DNA of 64,000 bases from Stenogyne calaminthoides (lineage: Eukaryota > Streptophyta > Magnoliopsida > Lamiales > Lamiaceae), in contig JBBCBC010000019.1 of NCBI GenBank assembly GCA_037126765.1, positions 32,882,222-32,946,221 of the forward strand. The letters are read 5' to 3'. Position numbers and translations under genes: made by a program. How positions within the stretch are numbered: the first letter of the stretch is position 1; the number at the start of each line of letters is the position of its first letter. The notes under the pieces were generated by a model. The model made no database searches, had not been told where the DNA came from, and saw nothing but the letters and a program-made list of their open reading frames with translations. Positions 10,705 through 22,346 of this stretch are shown here, piece by piece.

Positions 10705-12895
10705 TCATCCCATTGCATATTTCTGTGTCCAGCTACGGGCTGTAGCCTCATATTTGGGCCGGTCAGCCTTGTACATGTGAGCTATTTCGGGCACCAGGGG
10801 ATCGTCTGGATTTGGATCCGTCAACAAAGAACAAATAGACAGGAGGACCTGATGTTAAGAGAGTAATAAAATAGTCAAGTTCTGAAACATTCATGTTTGA
10901 TACAAATTGCAAAAAGTCTAGAGTAGGTCTACTGTGGACCAGATTGATATGAAGTCTCTTCTTCAAAATAATACTGTTTAGCACACGAAGTATCACGTTT
11001 TATATGTTATTCTTCTCAAAATCAATAACCCAAAATACTTAGTATACTAAACAGTATTACTGAATTCACCATAAAACATCCGTGAACCAAATTCGTAGAA
11101 GGTTTTGTCGGTCTTATAGTTTACATTTTTTTCAAAAATATCAGGCCAATTGTTTATAAATGATAAGTTGATTTGAGGCATGTTGAACAATTCAAGCATT
11201 GAATAGATCATTAGTCAAACAATTAGGTTAGAATATTAAAGCACACAACAATGACCTACTAAATATCGACACCACAATAGAAGGTACCGAAATTTACATA
11301 ACCCCAAAAGAATTATTGAAAAAACGTAAGAACTAGACTATTTAAGAAAAGCGAATCCAGAAGTAAAATATGCATGATTTCCAGAGATTTTCCTTTTTCC
11401 TATTTCTAAAAAATACAAGTAAGCGAAGTATCATTCCAGGTAGTATCATTATTTTGGAGCATTGTTATAAGGACCACCAGTTTAAAATGTCATTCGCTGC
11501 CCGCCTTATTAGAACTTAACATCGTCGGCTGAGACCAAGTAAAATATATAAATAAAAACAAAAAAAGAGGGCAAGAATTGATTAGCACCTTGGATATAGT
11601 CAAGGCTGGGCTCCACTGTTCTTTCAGAATATCAAGACAAATGCTTCCATTGCTATTGATGTTAGGGTGAAATACCTTTGTCCTAAAAGCAAGCTGTAAT
11701 AACAGTAGTGCATTCTTAGTTGAGATCACTGAATATTAATTGGAATCAAATTAGTACCTAAATGATTTTTAAGCTAATGAAAATACAGCAAAAAGCTTCA
11801 CGTTACAAAAACAATAATGATACAATATTTACACCACAAAAACTCTGTTAAAAACATATGGCCAAGGATTTAACTTCAGGTTTCGTTTCCACAAAATTTT
11901 ACACTAAAGCTCGATATACGAATCAAGAGAAGTAGTAACAGTCATCAAAGTACATAATTGCAGAACCGTCCTTCAAATTAGCAAGTTTCACAGCAAAATA
12001 GTGGAAAACAAGGATTTTTTTCAAGCAGAGAAAATTCATACCTTTGGTGGCTTAAAGGGGTAATCAGGAGGGAAATGAATGGTAATTAAAAAGATGCCTC
12101 CGGTATAAGGGCTATCAGAAGGCCCCATAATCGTAGCTTGCCAATGGAACATATCTTCTCCCACAGGGCCTACATATTTAGATGATAGAGGGTTACATAA
12201 AGCACTCAAACATTTTCTTAATACGAAGAAGGCAGTCATGCCTGGAAATTAGCATATATGGTAGGCAAACAACTCACAATTCAGATTCAAAGGGAGGATA
12301 ATACAAGATAGTCAATAGTCTGTCTATCAATAACATGGATGGTTACAAGCATAAGTGGACATCCAATGAAGAAATATAGGACAAGAACAATGAACAGAAT
12401 TAAAAGTGTTGCCAATTAATGATTTAAACGACAGTAGCATAAAAGCATAAAGAAGACCCATCTCTCTAACCACAGCTAGTTCATAAGAACACAGAAGAAA
12501 AGCATAGAAAACGCATCCATATTTCATCAAATTCTGCCTCGTTTATACGAAAACAGTTATTTCTTGTAGGCAAGATTATGTTTGGAGCTTAGTACATTTG
12601 ATACTCGTTAGCAATTGGCAATTTACAAGCATTTTCACACAAGCAAAACTTGAAACAATTTTAACTCACAGATCACCAAGTTTAAGAAATGAAACAAAAT
12701 ATAACCAACAAGATCACTATATCAAAACACGACAATTAAAAAATAAATGGCTCCAAAAGATTTCAAATGCTGAAAATGATAACAAAACTTAAATTCCAGT
12801 AGCGGAAGAAATTCAGCAAACATACCGGCACTGCACTACGTCGGAGGGTCCTTCTGCAAATCCTTGAGCTCTTTCAAAATCCTCTTTGACGCCAT
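10705..12895 (-). pseudogene. Ubiquitin-conjugating enzyme E2 (UBC8/10 group), disabled copy
   Basis: Coding exons, in minus-strand order, are 12826-12895, 12042-12169, 11589-11693 and 10705-10848. They match the unit B gene and keep the same splice sites and the HPNINSNGSICLDI active-site region. Codon 20 is TAG (12838-12836) where unit B has TCG (Ser), so translation would stop after 19 residues. The duplication border at 13083 also removed the promoter and first non-coding exon. Both facts point to a dead or nearly dead gene. The change is one base (plus-strand T at 12837, G in unit B), so confirmation from reads is worthwhile. All four exons otherwise remain open, which implies recent loss. 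Confidence 0.85.
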
Positions 12896-13083
12896 TAAAA
12901 GCCCCTTCTACCTTCACAACAAAAAACCTAAACATAGCAACAAACAATCGACAAAAAAAAAGAGAGGGCGAGAGAGATCAATAGTTTCACAAACCCTCGT
13001 AAACTCATAGATAAACCCAACACACAAACATCGACAAACAAGTCGTAAATCGAAAGATCCAAAACCTCAAATTAACAAAAATA

Positions 13084-13093
13084 TGGAAGCCCC
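13084..13093. other. Duplication junction with 10-bp filler
   Basis: TGGAAGCCCC lies between the end of unit A (CAAAAATA) and the start of unit B (TTTGACGAATG). It is absent from the outer borders of either unit. Such filler is typical of end-joining repair and supports a real rearrangement. Confidence 0.8.
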
Positions 13094-13202
13094 TTTGACG
13101 AATGTTTGAGCAGTAAAGCCAAAGATGGAATATTCACTGGCCATTTACGAGAGCTTTGAAGCTCTGCTTTATGCAGTTGTGCTTTATGATTTCATTTGGT
13201 GC

Positions 13203-13937
13203 CATAGTAATTAAAGGCGCGCCCGAGGCGCGCCAAAGGCGCCAGGCGCTCGGGGCGCTAGCCACCTTGCCTGCCATAGGTCCGGTCCAGGCGGTTGGGA
13301 TTTTTTGGGCACTCGCCTGGGCGCGCCTTTCGGCGCCTCGACTCGGGGCAAAAGGGGCGGCTAAGGCGTGTCTTGCGTACATCTAGGATTTGAAATAAAA
13401 AAAATATTTTTCTATTTGTCAAATAACATCAGAATAATAAAAAATACTATCTCTTAAGTCTTAATATTTAAGTGAATCACATCTAGGGTTTCAAAATTCA
13501 CTTTTTAAAAAAAACTTCAAACACGTCTTCCACTCTTCTTCCTTTTTCCTCCCGCTCACGCCCAAGACTCCTTTTTCCTTCCGCTCACGCCCAAGGCCCC
13601 TTGGAGGAGGAGGAGGAGGAGTTTGCTTTTGATGAATTCGTTGATGGAGATGATTAGTTTGCTATTTATGTCTTTAATTTCGTGATTATGCTGAATATTT
13701 ACTGTTTTTTATTATCGTACTTCTATGGTTTGAAGTTTATGTCTTTACTTTTTATTTTGTGTGATTTATATGTTTTTAACCTTCAACTTGTTAGTTAATT
13801 ATATGTTAGTATGATTAACTTAGGTTTACTTCCATGGTTATGTTTACTAAATTTTTTTTAAGATCTTATGTTGTTTTTTCCAGGGATGCAAGGCGTGCGC
13901 GCCTAAGGCGCCAAGCTTTGCGCCCGTAATAACTATG
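13203..13937 (+). mobile_element. hAT-like non-autonomous element, unit B copy (both ends intact)
   Basis: The 735-bp element is bounded by 8-bp duplications TTTGGTGC (13195-13202, 13938-13945). The terminal inverted repeats are imperfect: CATAGTAATTAAAGGCGC on the left, and on the right the complement of CATAGTTATTACGGGCGC. Both ends carry dense GGCGCC or GCGCGCC motifs. No transposase ORF is present apart from a possible C-terminal remnant (13608-13657). Because it occupies the same site in both units, it inserted before the duplication. Confidence 0.75.
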
Positions 13938-15367
13938 TTTGGTGCCATAAACAACACGCAACACAACCAAAATTGATAGTGCAATAATAGTTGGAAGCAA
14001 TAGTCAATTTCCAGATTCTTTTCTAGAAAATCCCATGCGATGGGTTACACTGGCAACAGAGAGTGATCATTTGAGGCTTGAAGTTGCTTCATAGTTCCTT
14101 GAGTTGAACACTTTTAAGCGAGATTCAAAACATAATATCTGGGTCAGCACCTCATGCAATGAGGTGCACCCTCACTAGTATATAGAAGGGGTACATACGT
14201 ACATTATACAGTAATATTATCAGTTTTGGAACCAAGAAATGGTTGGATCTGGGCCGGACCATCATGTAGGATACTCATTATTATTGTGGGATCAGACTTT
14301 TAAACCTCAAACAAATCATAATCCGTCATTTATCAAATTAAAAAAATTCAATTAATATAGTAAATAAACAAAAATATATACTTAATTTAGATTTATGTCA
14401 TAACTTGTTGACCATTACACGATTTTATACTATTTTTATTAAAATTGTAACGACTGATATATAAAGGTCTTTTATTCAAAATATCTTATGAGTTAAGATA
14501 GTCATCAGTTTCAGATAATGCAATTTTATGATTATCATCCTCGTTTCATAACAATCCATATTTCTCTTGAGTGCAAAATGTTGCATCATTCATGTTATCC
14601 ATAAATAGTTCATTTAGTTATACTTAATTCAGGGATAATAAAGGACGAATTCTTTCATTACACCGTATCATGAGGTAATAATTTAGTAAAAAATTATACA
14701 TATTTCAAATAATAAGTTGAACTCGAACTATTTTTACCATTTCACAAGTCACAAGAGATAAATCTCTTTTCAAAAAATATAAATAAAAATGAAATAACGA
14801 TAACATACGGGCGAAATGGACTATGCAATGCTTGACATTGGCCCACAAGTTAAATCATTGGGCTTTAGCTTGTACATTATTGGGCTTTAGTTTGTAAATC
14901 ACTGGACTTTAGTTTTTAGCCCAGAAGCGTAAAAACTGATTTTGCGATTGAAAATTATGCCAAATTAGTTCGTGATTTTCTTCGCAATCGATCTTTAAAA
15001 ATAAATCATTCTCAAAATGATTGTGAAAATTTTAATATAATAGTAATGATAATTTTATGATATAATATAATGTTTCATTTAAAGGGTCAGTTTGGGAAGA
15101 AAAAAACACCCCTCTCATATAAATAGTTGTATATCTATAGCATAGTTCTTGTTTATATCACAAATATTCCATGTATATCCATTTTAATACAATGTTCCAG
15201 CAATTCCTAGTTTTTGGTGAACGATATCTTTCTTTAAAAGCATTCTTGTCTCTATATTTATATATGTATATAATCGTGTCATGCTCGAATATATGGTACA
15301 ACCCCAACTTCAAAGAAGCTAAGCAGGGTACAACCATTCGTTGCACAATTTGAAAACAAGAAACAAC

Positions 15368-16594
15368 ATGGGAAAACAATGGCTGAATCTCAGCATGGTT
15401 GCACTATTTCTTATCATTTCAATTTTCCTTCCAAATGCCAAAGCCGAGAGTAATTTCTTTTCACTTTTTTTCCTTTATTATAAAATTATCTTTTTTTTTT
15501 TTTTTTTTAATTCCAGATTTTCAAGGCTAGATTCGAATTTGATAATAATTTTAATGGTTGCCTTTTAATCGAGTATTAGGAATGCAGAAGTCTTTTTTTA
15601 TGTTTCAAACTAAATTGTTCAAAAGTCTTCTCCGTTTATAGATTTTATTTCATGGATGTATTGAAAATTTGAAAGATTGAAATTATTTGGTGCAGACAGA
15701 ACATACCCTACAGCTAATCAGAATTTAAGTCCAATCGAGCTTTGGAGAAGTACTGAATTTTGCCTGGGAGAATGTAAGGTCTTCTCTCCTGAGCCTTTCT
15801 TTTAAAAAGTTATATGCAAAAGTATTACTAGTTCTTACGTAAAAGTGATAGTTGTCATCAGTTGTATCATATAACCAAACCTCCATGTTATTACTTTTAA
15901 TTTGGTGAGTTAATAACGTTATCATGAAACAAAAAACGTGTAAAATTACATCTAGATTCAACCTATAAATCCCAAGTTCATAACAAAACAATCCATCAAA
16001 TTGGATACATGTTTCAGACATCAAGCTCATGCCCGGAAAAGTACACGCTGGACAGTTGGGGATGGTTGAATGTGTCACACGACGACGGCCCCAAGTTTTG
16101 TGTGGACGGTGGCTGCGCCGATCACACCAGGGTGGTGCTGCTCTGCCTTTATGAGGTCAAGAAAGACTACAAGTTTGCAAATAATGCTACTATTCAAGAT
16201 CTTTGCGACACCATCAACTCCGGCTGTAATTCTACTCAAGGTACACCTACTATTAAAATACTATGTTAAAAACAAAATCAAACAATAGTGTTTCTTCCTT
16301 TCCTCTCAAGATTTATTGTTTTCTTGAACTTTAAGTTGAATTTGAAAGTTAAAATGACAAAATTCAATTCAGAAGAATGAAATGTTCTGAAATAAAAAAT
16401 GAAGAAACTTATGGGACCACAAAAGAAGAATGTTTTAATGTTTAATAATAAATAAACAAAAAACCCCACTTTTTGATGCAGGTTTTACTGGAATCAGCAA
16501 ATACCGCACTACTTCTCATGGATTCAGATTATACTCGGCTCCAGTTTTCAAAGCAGTAACAGTTGCTGCTTTGCTGTTTATCACCTTTTATTAA
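15368..16594 (+). pseudogene. Small secreted GPI-anchored-like protein, frameshifted copy
   Basis: Exons correspond to 15368-15449, 15696-15773, 16018-16240 and 16482-16594. Exon 2 is 78 bases where the unit A copy has 77: GGG at 15766-15768 replaces GG at 9468-9469, just before the exon end. With the same donor, the frame shifts in exon 3 and the conserved cysteine block is lost. TATA box, signal peptide exon, splice sites and GPI-like tail are otherwise preserved. No alternative nearby GT donor restores the frame. A homopolymer miscall is possible, since the difference is one G. Confidence 0.7.
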
Positions 16595-16985
16595 ATTGTA
16601 CTGTACTATATAAAAAGCAATAAAACTATAAATAAATGGAGAAGTTTTACCTTGCCAAGAACCATCTTTCTCTGTTTCCTGTATCCAAACTGTGTTACAA
16701 ACACACAAACAATATCACAGTAATATGGAGCTCTATTTTCTGCCATTTGATTTAGATAAAAACAATTGCATTGATCAAGCATCACATAACATGATACATT
16801 TCCTTACAGATAGTCCGGGAAGTGTATATTCACAAATTGAGAGACCGACTACATTCCATGTTGTAATCCAGGAATCAACGACTAAGCAAAGTACCGCACA
16901 AATATTTGTTATTTTCAAACAAACATAAACAAAAGTCACAGGAATTGCAATATTTTTTAAGCATGAAAGTGACTCCAGTCCAGCA

Positions 16986-19179
16986 TCATCCCATTGCATA
17001 TTTCTGTGTCCAGCTACGGGCTGTAGCCTCATATTTGGGCCGGTCAGCCTTGTACATGTGAGCTATTTCGGGCACCAGGGGATCGTCTGGATTTGGATCC
17101 GTCAACAAAGAACAAATAGACAGGAGGACCTGATGTTAAGAGAGTAATAAAATAGTCAAGTTCTGAAACATTCATGTTTGATACAAATTGCAAAAAGTCT
17201 AGAGTAGGTCTACTGTGGACCAGATTGATATGAAGTCTCTTTTTCAAAATAATACTGTTTAGCACACGAAGTATCACGTTTTATATGTTATTCTTCTCAA
17301 AATCAATAACCCAAAATACTTAGTATACTAAACAGTATTACTGAATTCACCATAAAACATCCGTGAACCAAATTCGTAGAAGGTTTTGTCGGTCTTATAG
17401 TTTACATTTTTTTCAAAAATATCAGGCCAATTGTTTATAAATGATAAGTTGATTTGAGGCATGTTGAACAATTCAAGCATTGAATAGATCATTAGTCAAA
17501 CAATTAGGTTAGAATATTAAAGCACACAACAATGACCTACTAAATATCGACACCACAATAGAAGGTACCGAAATTTACATAACCCCAAAAGAATTATTGA
17601 AAAAACGTAAGAACTAGACTATTTAAGAAAAGCGAATCCAGAAGTAAAATATGCATGATTTCCAGAGATTTTCCTTTTTCCTATTTCTAAAAAATACAAG
17701 TAAGCGAAGTATCATTCCAGGTAGTATCATTATTTTGGAGCATTGTTATAAGGACCACCAGTTTAAAATGTCATTCACTGCCCGCCTTATTAGAACTTAA
17801 CATCGTCGGCTGAGACCAAGTAAAATATATAAATAAAAACAAAAAAAGAGGGCAAGAATTGATTAGCACCTTGGATATAGTCAAGGCTGGGCTCCACTGT
17901 TCTTTCAGAATATCAAGACAAATGCTTCCATTGCTATTGATGTTAGGGTGAAATACCTTTGTCCTAAAAGCAAGCTGTAATAACAGTAGTGCATTCTTAG
18001 TTGAGATCACTGAATATTAATTGGAATCAAATTAGTACCTAAATGATTTTTAAGCTAATGAAAATACAGCAAAAAGCTTCACGTTACAAAAACAATAATA
18101 ATACAATATTTACACCACAAAAACTCTGTTAAAAACATATGGCCAAGGATTTAACTTCAGGTTTCGTTTCCCACAAAATTTTACACTAAAAGCTCGATAT
18201 ACTGAATCAAGAGAAGTAGTAACAGTCATCAAAGTACATAATTGCAGAACCGTCCTTCAAATTAGCAAGTTTCACAGCAAAATAGTGGAAAACAAGGATT
18301 TTTTTCAAGCAGAGAAAATTCATACCTTTGGTGGCTTAAAGGGGTAATCAGGAGGGAAATGAATGGTAATTAAAAAGATGCCTCCGGTATAAGGGCTATC
18401 AGAAGGCCCCATAATCGTAGCTTGCCAATGGAACATATCTTCTCCCACAGGGCCTACATATTTAGATGATAGAGGGTTACATAAAGCACTCAAACATTTT
18501 CTTAATACGAAGAAGGCAGTCATGCCTGGAAATTAGCATATATGGTAGGCAAACAACTCACAATTCAGATTCAAAGGGAGGATAATACAAGATAGTCAAT
18601 AGTCTGTCTATCAATAACATGGATGGTTACAAGCATAAGTGGTCATCCAATGAAGAAATATAGGACAAGAACATTGAACAGAATTAAAAGTGTTGCCAAT
18701 TAATGATTTAAACGACAGTAGCATAAAAGCATAAAGAAGACCCATCTCTCTAACCACAGCTAGTTCATAAGAACACAGAAGAAAAGCATAGAAAACGCAT
18801 CCATATTTCATCAAATTCTGCCTCGTTTATACGAAAACAGTTATTTCTTGTAGGCAAGATTATGTTTGGAGCTTAGTACAGTTGATACTCGTTAGCAATT
18901 GGCAATTTACAAGCATTTTCACACAAGCAAAACTTGAAACAATTTTAACTCACAGATCACCAAGTTTAAGAAATGAAACAAAATATAACCAACAAGATCA
19001 CTAAATAAAAACACGACAATTAAAAAATAAATGGCTCCAAAAGATTTCAAATGCTGAAAATGATTACAAAACTTAAATTCCAGTAGCGGAAGAAATTCAG
19101 CAAACATACCGGCACTGCACGACGTCGGAGGGTCCTTCTGCAAATCCTTGAGCTCTTTCAAAATCCTCTTTGACGCCAT
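16986..19179 (-). CDS. Ubiquitin-conjugating enzyme E2, UBC8/10/28 group (group VI), intact copy
   Basis: Four coding exons, 19110-19179, 18326-18453, 17870-17974 and 16986-17129, join in phase to 148 residues, the usual length of plant group VI E2s. The N-terminus is MASKRILKELKDLQ. The catalytic Cys lies in NSNGSICLDILKEQWSP with the HPN motif upstream, and the protein ends SWTQKYAMG. These E2s accept ubiquitin from E1 and work with many RING and U-box E3 ligases in cytosol and nucleus. Exon 3 opens with Leu-Ala-Phe where most relatives have Val-Ala-Phe, a conservative change at the splice junction. A further non-coding exon lies upstream (19411 to about 19460). This is the only apparently functional E2 of the duplicated pair. 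Confidence 0.95.
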
Positions 19180-19410
19180 TAAAAACCCCTTCTACCTTCA
19201 CAACAAAAAACCTAAACATAGCAACAAACAATCGACAAAAAAAAAAAGAGGACGAGAGAGATCAATAGTTTCACAAACCCTCGTAAACTCATAGATAAAC
19301 CCAACACACAAACATCGACAAACAAGTCGTAAATCGAAAGATCCAAAACCTCAAATTAACAAAAATAAACACAAACACGATTCGCACATGACGATCGAAA
19401 AGGGGTATAC

Positions 19411-19560
19411 CTGTATCAGGAAAATAATTAGGGCAAATTGGGGCAACAACGAAGAAATGGAAGAAGGTATTGAGAAGAAATAGTAGTTATTTATAGTAGG
19501 CGAGTTTGTAAAAGAGTAATATGTGTGGGGGTCCATACAGTATTCTAGAAAATTCTATTC
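19411..19560 (-). promoter_or_regulatory. E2 gene leader exon, TATA box and heat-shock element
   Basis: On the minus strand, TATAAATA (19495-19488) precedes a short leader ending in the donor CTGTATCAG-side complement, TACAG|GTATAC at 19411/19410. That implies a 5' UTR intron running to just before the ATG. About 50 bases upstream of the TATA box, 19543-19555 reads TTCTAGAAAATTC, a complete three-part heat-shock element (TTC, GAA, TTC with 2-base spacing). Heat-stress control is inferred from the site alone. Confidence 0.65.
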
Positions 19561-21545
19561 GCAATAAACGCTTTTGGCGTGTAATCAACGCCATTTCTAC
19601 AGGCTTTATACGTTGCTCTGTTGAAGGGCTATGGAATGGAATGCACCTTCCGTCTACATTCACATTATGGAACCTCCATTCCTTCTTCAAATTCTTAGGA
19701 ATTTATTTCAATTATGTTCTTTTTTTTTTTTTTACCAATAAAGAAATTAAATTATGATTTCAATTAAGAAAATATTCACCCAAAATAATACAAAATAAAT
19801 TAATAAATAAAAATTATAAGTGATTCCATGTAGAGATTAAAAAAAAAAAAAACAGTGTAGCGATAATTTTGAGTGCTTTTTAAACTAAAATGATTCTACT
19901 GAGCAGGTTTCCTCTGCACCAGGTGTTTCACGTGATTTTTTGGACTCGCGCGAGCCTAGTATAGCTGAGTTCGAGTTCAACTCGACTAAATTTGAGTGGG
20001 TTTTGATTTTTTTTTTAGTCAAATACGAGCAACTCGTGAATCGATTCCGGATTCACTTACATCACTATTTTTTTTTTTTTTTTTAAAGACAATCAATTAC
20101 AATAGTTTCCTAACATAATCAATTTCAATAATTTCTTCTATCATCGGAAGACATACGACAAAGATCATTTAATCTCACAGACACCGAATCAAGATCTCCA
20201 CAAGAGGAGACCAATTCAAATCGCAAATTCGAATCAAGAATCAACCGCAGTTAGTAACCACAACTCAACAATAGGGGACCACCAATTCCCACAGAGAGGA
20301 CCACTACAAGAGAGAATATTCCTCTCCTCCGAATCCGAATCCCACCACGCCTCTGCCTGAATCCCAACCACTTTAATTTAACCACACTAAATTATCCACA
20401 TCACTATTGTTACGTCACTATTGTTAAGCATTGGGTACAATACAGGCTGAAAATTGAGAGAATTGTCTTGTCACCTGATAACATGAAATTTAAATGATAT
20501 AGTAATTAGTAAGGGAAAAGACCACAACGGTCACCAAAAAATTACTAGAGTATAAGAACATGTGTATTTTTCTATCTTCTTTCCGTCGATATGATTTTGT
20601 GGTATATGGGCGTTTCTTTACCCGAAACGGAAACCGATGACTATTTACTTTTTTTTTGTGATAGTTTTTAATTTTAATTTGATTGATTTACCTGCTTGTA
20701 TTTTAGAGTTTGATATTTGAAGAAGACTTGCTATTTTAGGCGCAAAATCGATCATTTGGGGTTTAATATTTTTAAAAATGTAAACTGATTTAAATTTTTT
20801 AAAAAAAAAAAATTAAACTTGACATCTCATGCGATAGAGATGACAGCTCCATCGGCCATATAGTATTTCGTCAGGTTGAAAATGGATCAGTGAGTCTAAT
20901 TGCAAAATCACAAAAGTTAATGCATCGAACTGAAAATCAACTTAATTGTCAATTTAGTTAAGTTTCATCCAAATTATCTTGAAAATTTCAAATGCTAGTC
21001 GAAGGGAAGCAATTAATACATCAATCACCATTCAACTATCACAATTATCACTAAAAAGATACGGACACCAAAATATGACTCAACTTGTATGAAATTCACA
21101 TTACTCAACCTGTATAGACCCTCTTTTGAAGTACTAGTCAATAGGGCATAAGCATTTTTTTTTTTAGTTGGTGACCCAACTTCACAACAGAAAAAGGTAA
21201 TTCTAAAATAAATTTAGAGGTTCAAAACACTGACATAGTAAGATTAAACAACTCAAATCAACTTTCAACATTGTTAACGTATATATCTACGCAAGCTAAT
21301 TTAATTTAATTCCCTAAAAACCCTAAATACTAGGTACAAATACTTTTCATTCTCTAGAGAAATTAAAAATAAATAAATCAAAATTAGCTTTAAGGGGGGA
21401 AAAAGAATTAAAAAAATGAAAATTAAGTCCCAACCAAAATTCACTATAAAAGCCCAACTCTATCAAAAAAAAAAAAAAAAAGAGAGAAAAAAAAGGCTGA
21501 AACAACCATTGCACCCTCACGAGTCCCGTGTCTTTGCATTCCTCT
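19561..21545. other. Intergenic, no gene seen
   Basis: AT-rich DNA between the E2 promoter and the NDR1/HIN1-like gene. It has several A or T runs (19716, 20071, 21465) and a less AT-rich patch at 20150-20400 without an open frame. The last 200 bases may be the 3' UTR of the minus-strand gene to the right. Confidence 0.55.
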
Positions 21546-21548
21546 TGA

Positions 21549-22346
21549 TCAACTGCAAATATAAAGCATATAAATTTTAATTTCAATAATCAATAATAAG
21601 TGATGAAAAGTATAGAACAGGAGAGGAAGTGACCGTAGAGGAGTGGTCAATTGAGAATTGCATTGAGGCGGACGGTCATCTTCAATTTCCTTCTGATCAA
21701 GTTTCCCGCATTCAATTTTGAACGGAAAACCAATGATCCTGTTTCCCCCAACATACACCCCGATTTTCCCCTTCACGTGTAAATCCACCACCAGTGTACG
21801 TTTCTTCCCACTGAACTGCAGCTCGTTCGCCGCCGCGTCCTCCACCGTCATATTGCTCACCGACGCCGGCACCGTCAGCAGCGCCGAGCTCAGCGGCGGC
21901 TCGATCACGTCCTCCATTTTGATTCTCCCGAAATCGATCCCCGCCGCCGACATCGACGCCGTCATCGAGCTGTACACCAGCTGCGCCTTGCCGTTGCCGT
22001 TGGTCGCGTTGAGGACGATGACGATATCCGCCGTGAGGAGAGTGTCGGCGTTCGGCGCCGAAACGACGTCGATTCGGAAAACGTCGAATCGCTGGAGGCG
22101 GACGTCGGGTAGATTGGATCTGAGAAAGGCGAAGTACATGGATCCGGTGATTATGAGGACGAAAATTAGGAGACCTAGAATTAGGGAGATCCAGAAGCAC
22201 AGGTTGCTGTAGATCGGGCGGCCTTGGAGGCCGTCGGGCTGCGCCTCGGCGTCGGAGTCGTGGCGGCGACGGAGGGAGGCTTCGTTGAAGGAGACGCGGC
22301 GGCTGAGGCTCTTCTGCAGCGGGTATTTGGGGGCTGAACCTGACAT
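21549..22346 (-). CDS. NDR1/HIN1-like (LEA_2) membrane protein
   Basis: The frame opens MSGSAPKYPLQKSLSRRVSF, with a basic, Ser-rich cytosolic N-terminus, then one membrane segment at residues 50-75 (FWISLILGLLIFVLIITG). A LEA_2/NHL-type extracellular beta-domain follows, with FDVF, NATN and the GFPFKIECG motif near residue 205. NHL proteins lie in the plasma membrane and are linked to defence and abiotic stress. Read straight through, the ORF has 265 residues, but relatives end near CNSQLTTPLR. A possible donor after 21634 and an acceptor at 21553 (TTTGCAG) would give exactly Arg then stop (238 residues). I prefer 238, though the weak donor leaves this open. The coding region is GC-rich relative to its flanks. 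Confidence 0.85.
   Translation of the reverse strand: MSGSAPKYPLQKSLSRRVSFNEASLRRRHDSDAEAQPDGLQGRPIYSNLCFWISLILGLLIFVLIITGSMYFAFLRSNLPDVRLQRFDVFRIDVVSAPNADTLLTADIVIVLNATNGNGKAQLVYSSMTASMSAAGIDFGRIKMEDVIEPPLSSALLTVPASVSNMTVEDAAANELQFSGKKRTLVVDLHVKGKIGVYVGGNRIIGFPFKIECGKLDQKEIEDDRPPQCNSQLTTPLRSLPLLFYTFHHLLLIIEIKIYMLYICS

Larger units (their letters stand above)
6808..13083. repeat. Tandem duplication, unit A (6276 bp)
   Basis: This unit is repeated directly at 13094-19367 (6274 bp) with only scattered base changes and short indels by eye. It starts TTTGACGAATGTTTGAGCAG and ends CAAATTAACAAAAATA. It contains a hAT-like element, an intact secreted-protein gene and an E2 gene copy. The left edge lies 101 bases after the stop of the upstream unidentified gene. 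The right edge falls inside the region corresponding to the E2 gene's 5' UTR intron, so this copy lacks the E2 promoter. Confidence 0.97.
13094..19367. repeat. Tandem duplication, unit B (6274 bp)
   Basis: Direct repeat of 6808-13083. Beyond 19367 the sequence continues into the E2 gene's leader and promoter, which unit A lacks. This marks unit B's E2 end as the ancestral location, while the left border of unit A keeps the ancestral left flank. Confidence 0.97.

Noticed and set aside
6808..19367. The duplication as an assembly artefact (two haplotypes placed in tandem)
   Set aside because: The junction has a 10-base filler and the outer flanks differ cleanly, as in a real rearrangement. It is not excluded without read depth.
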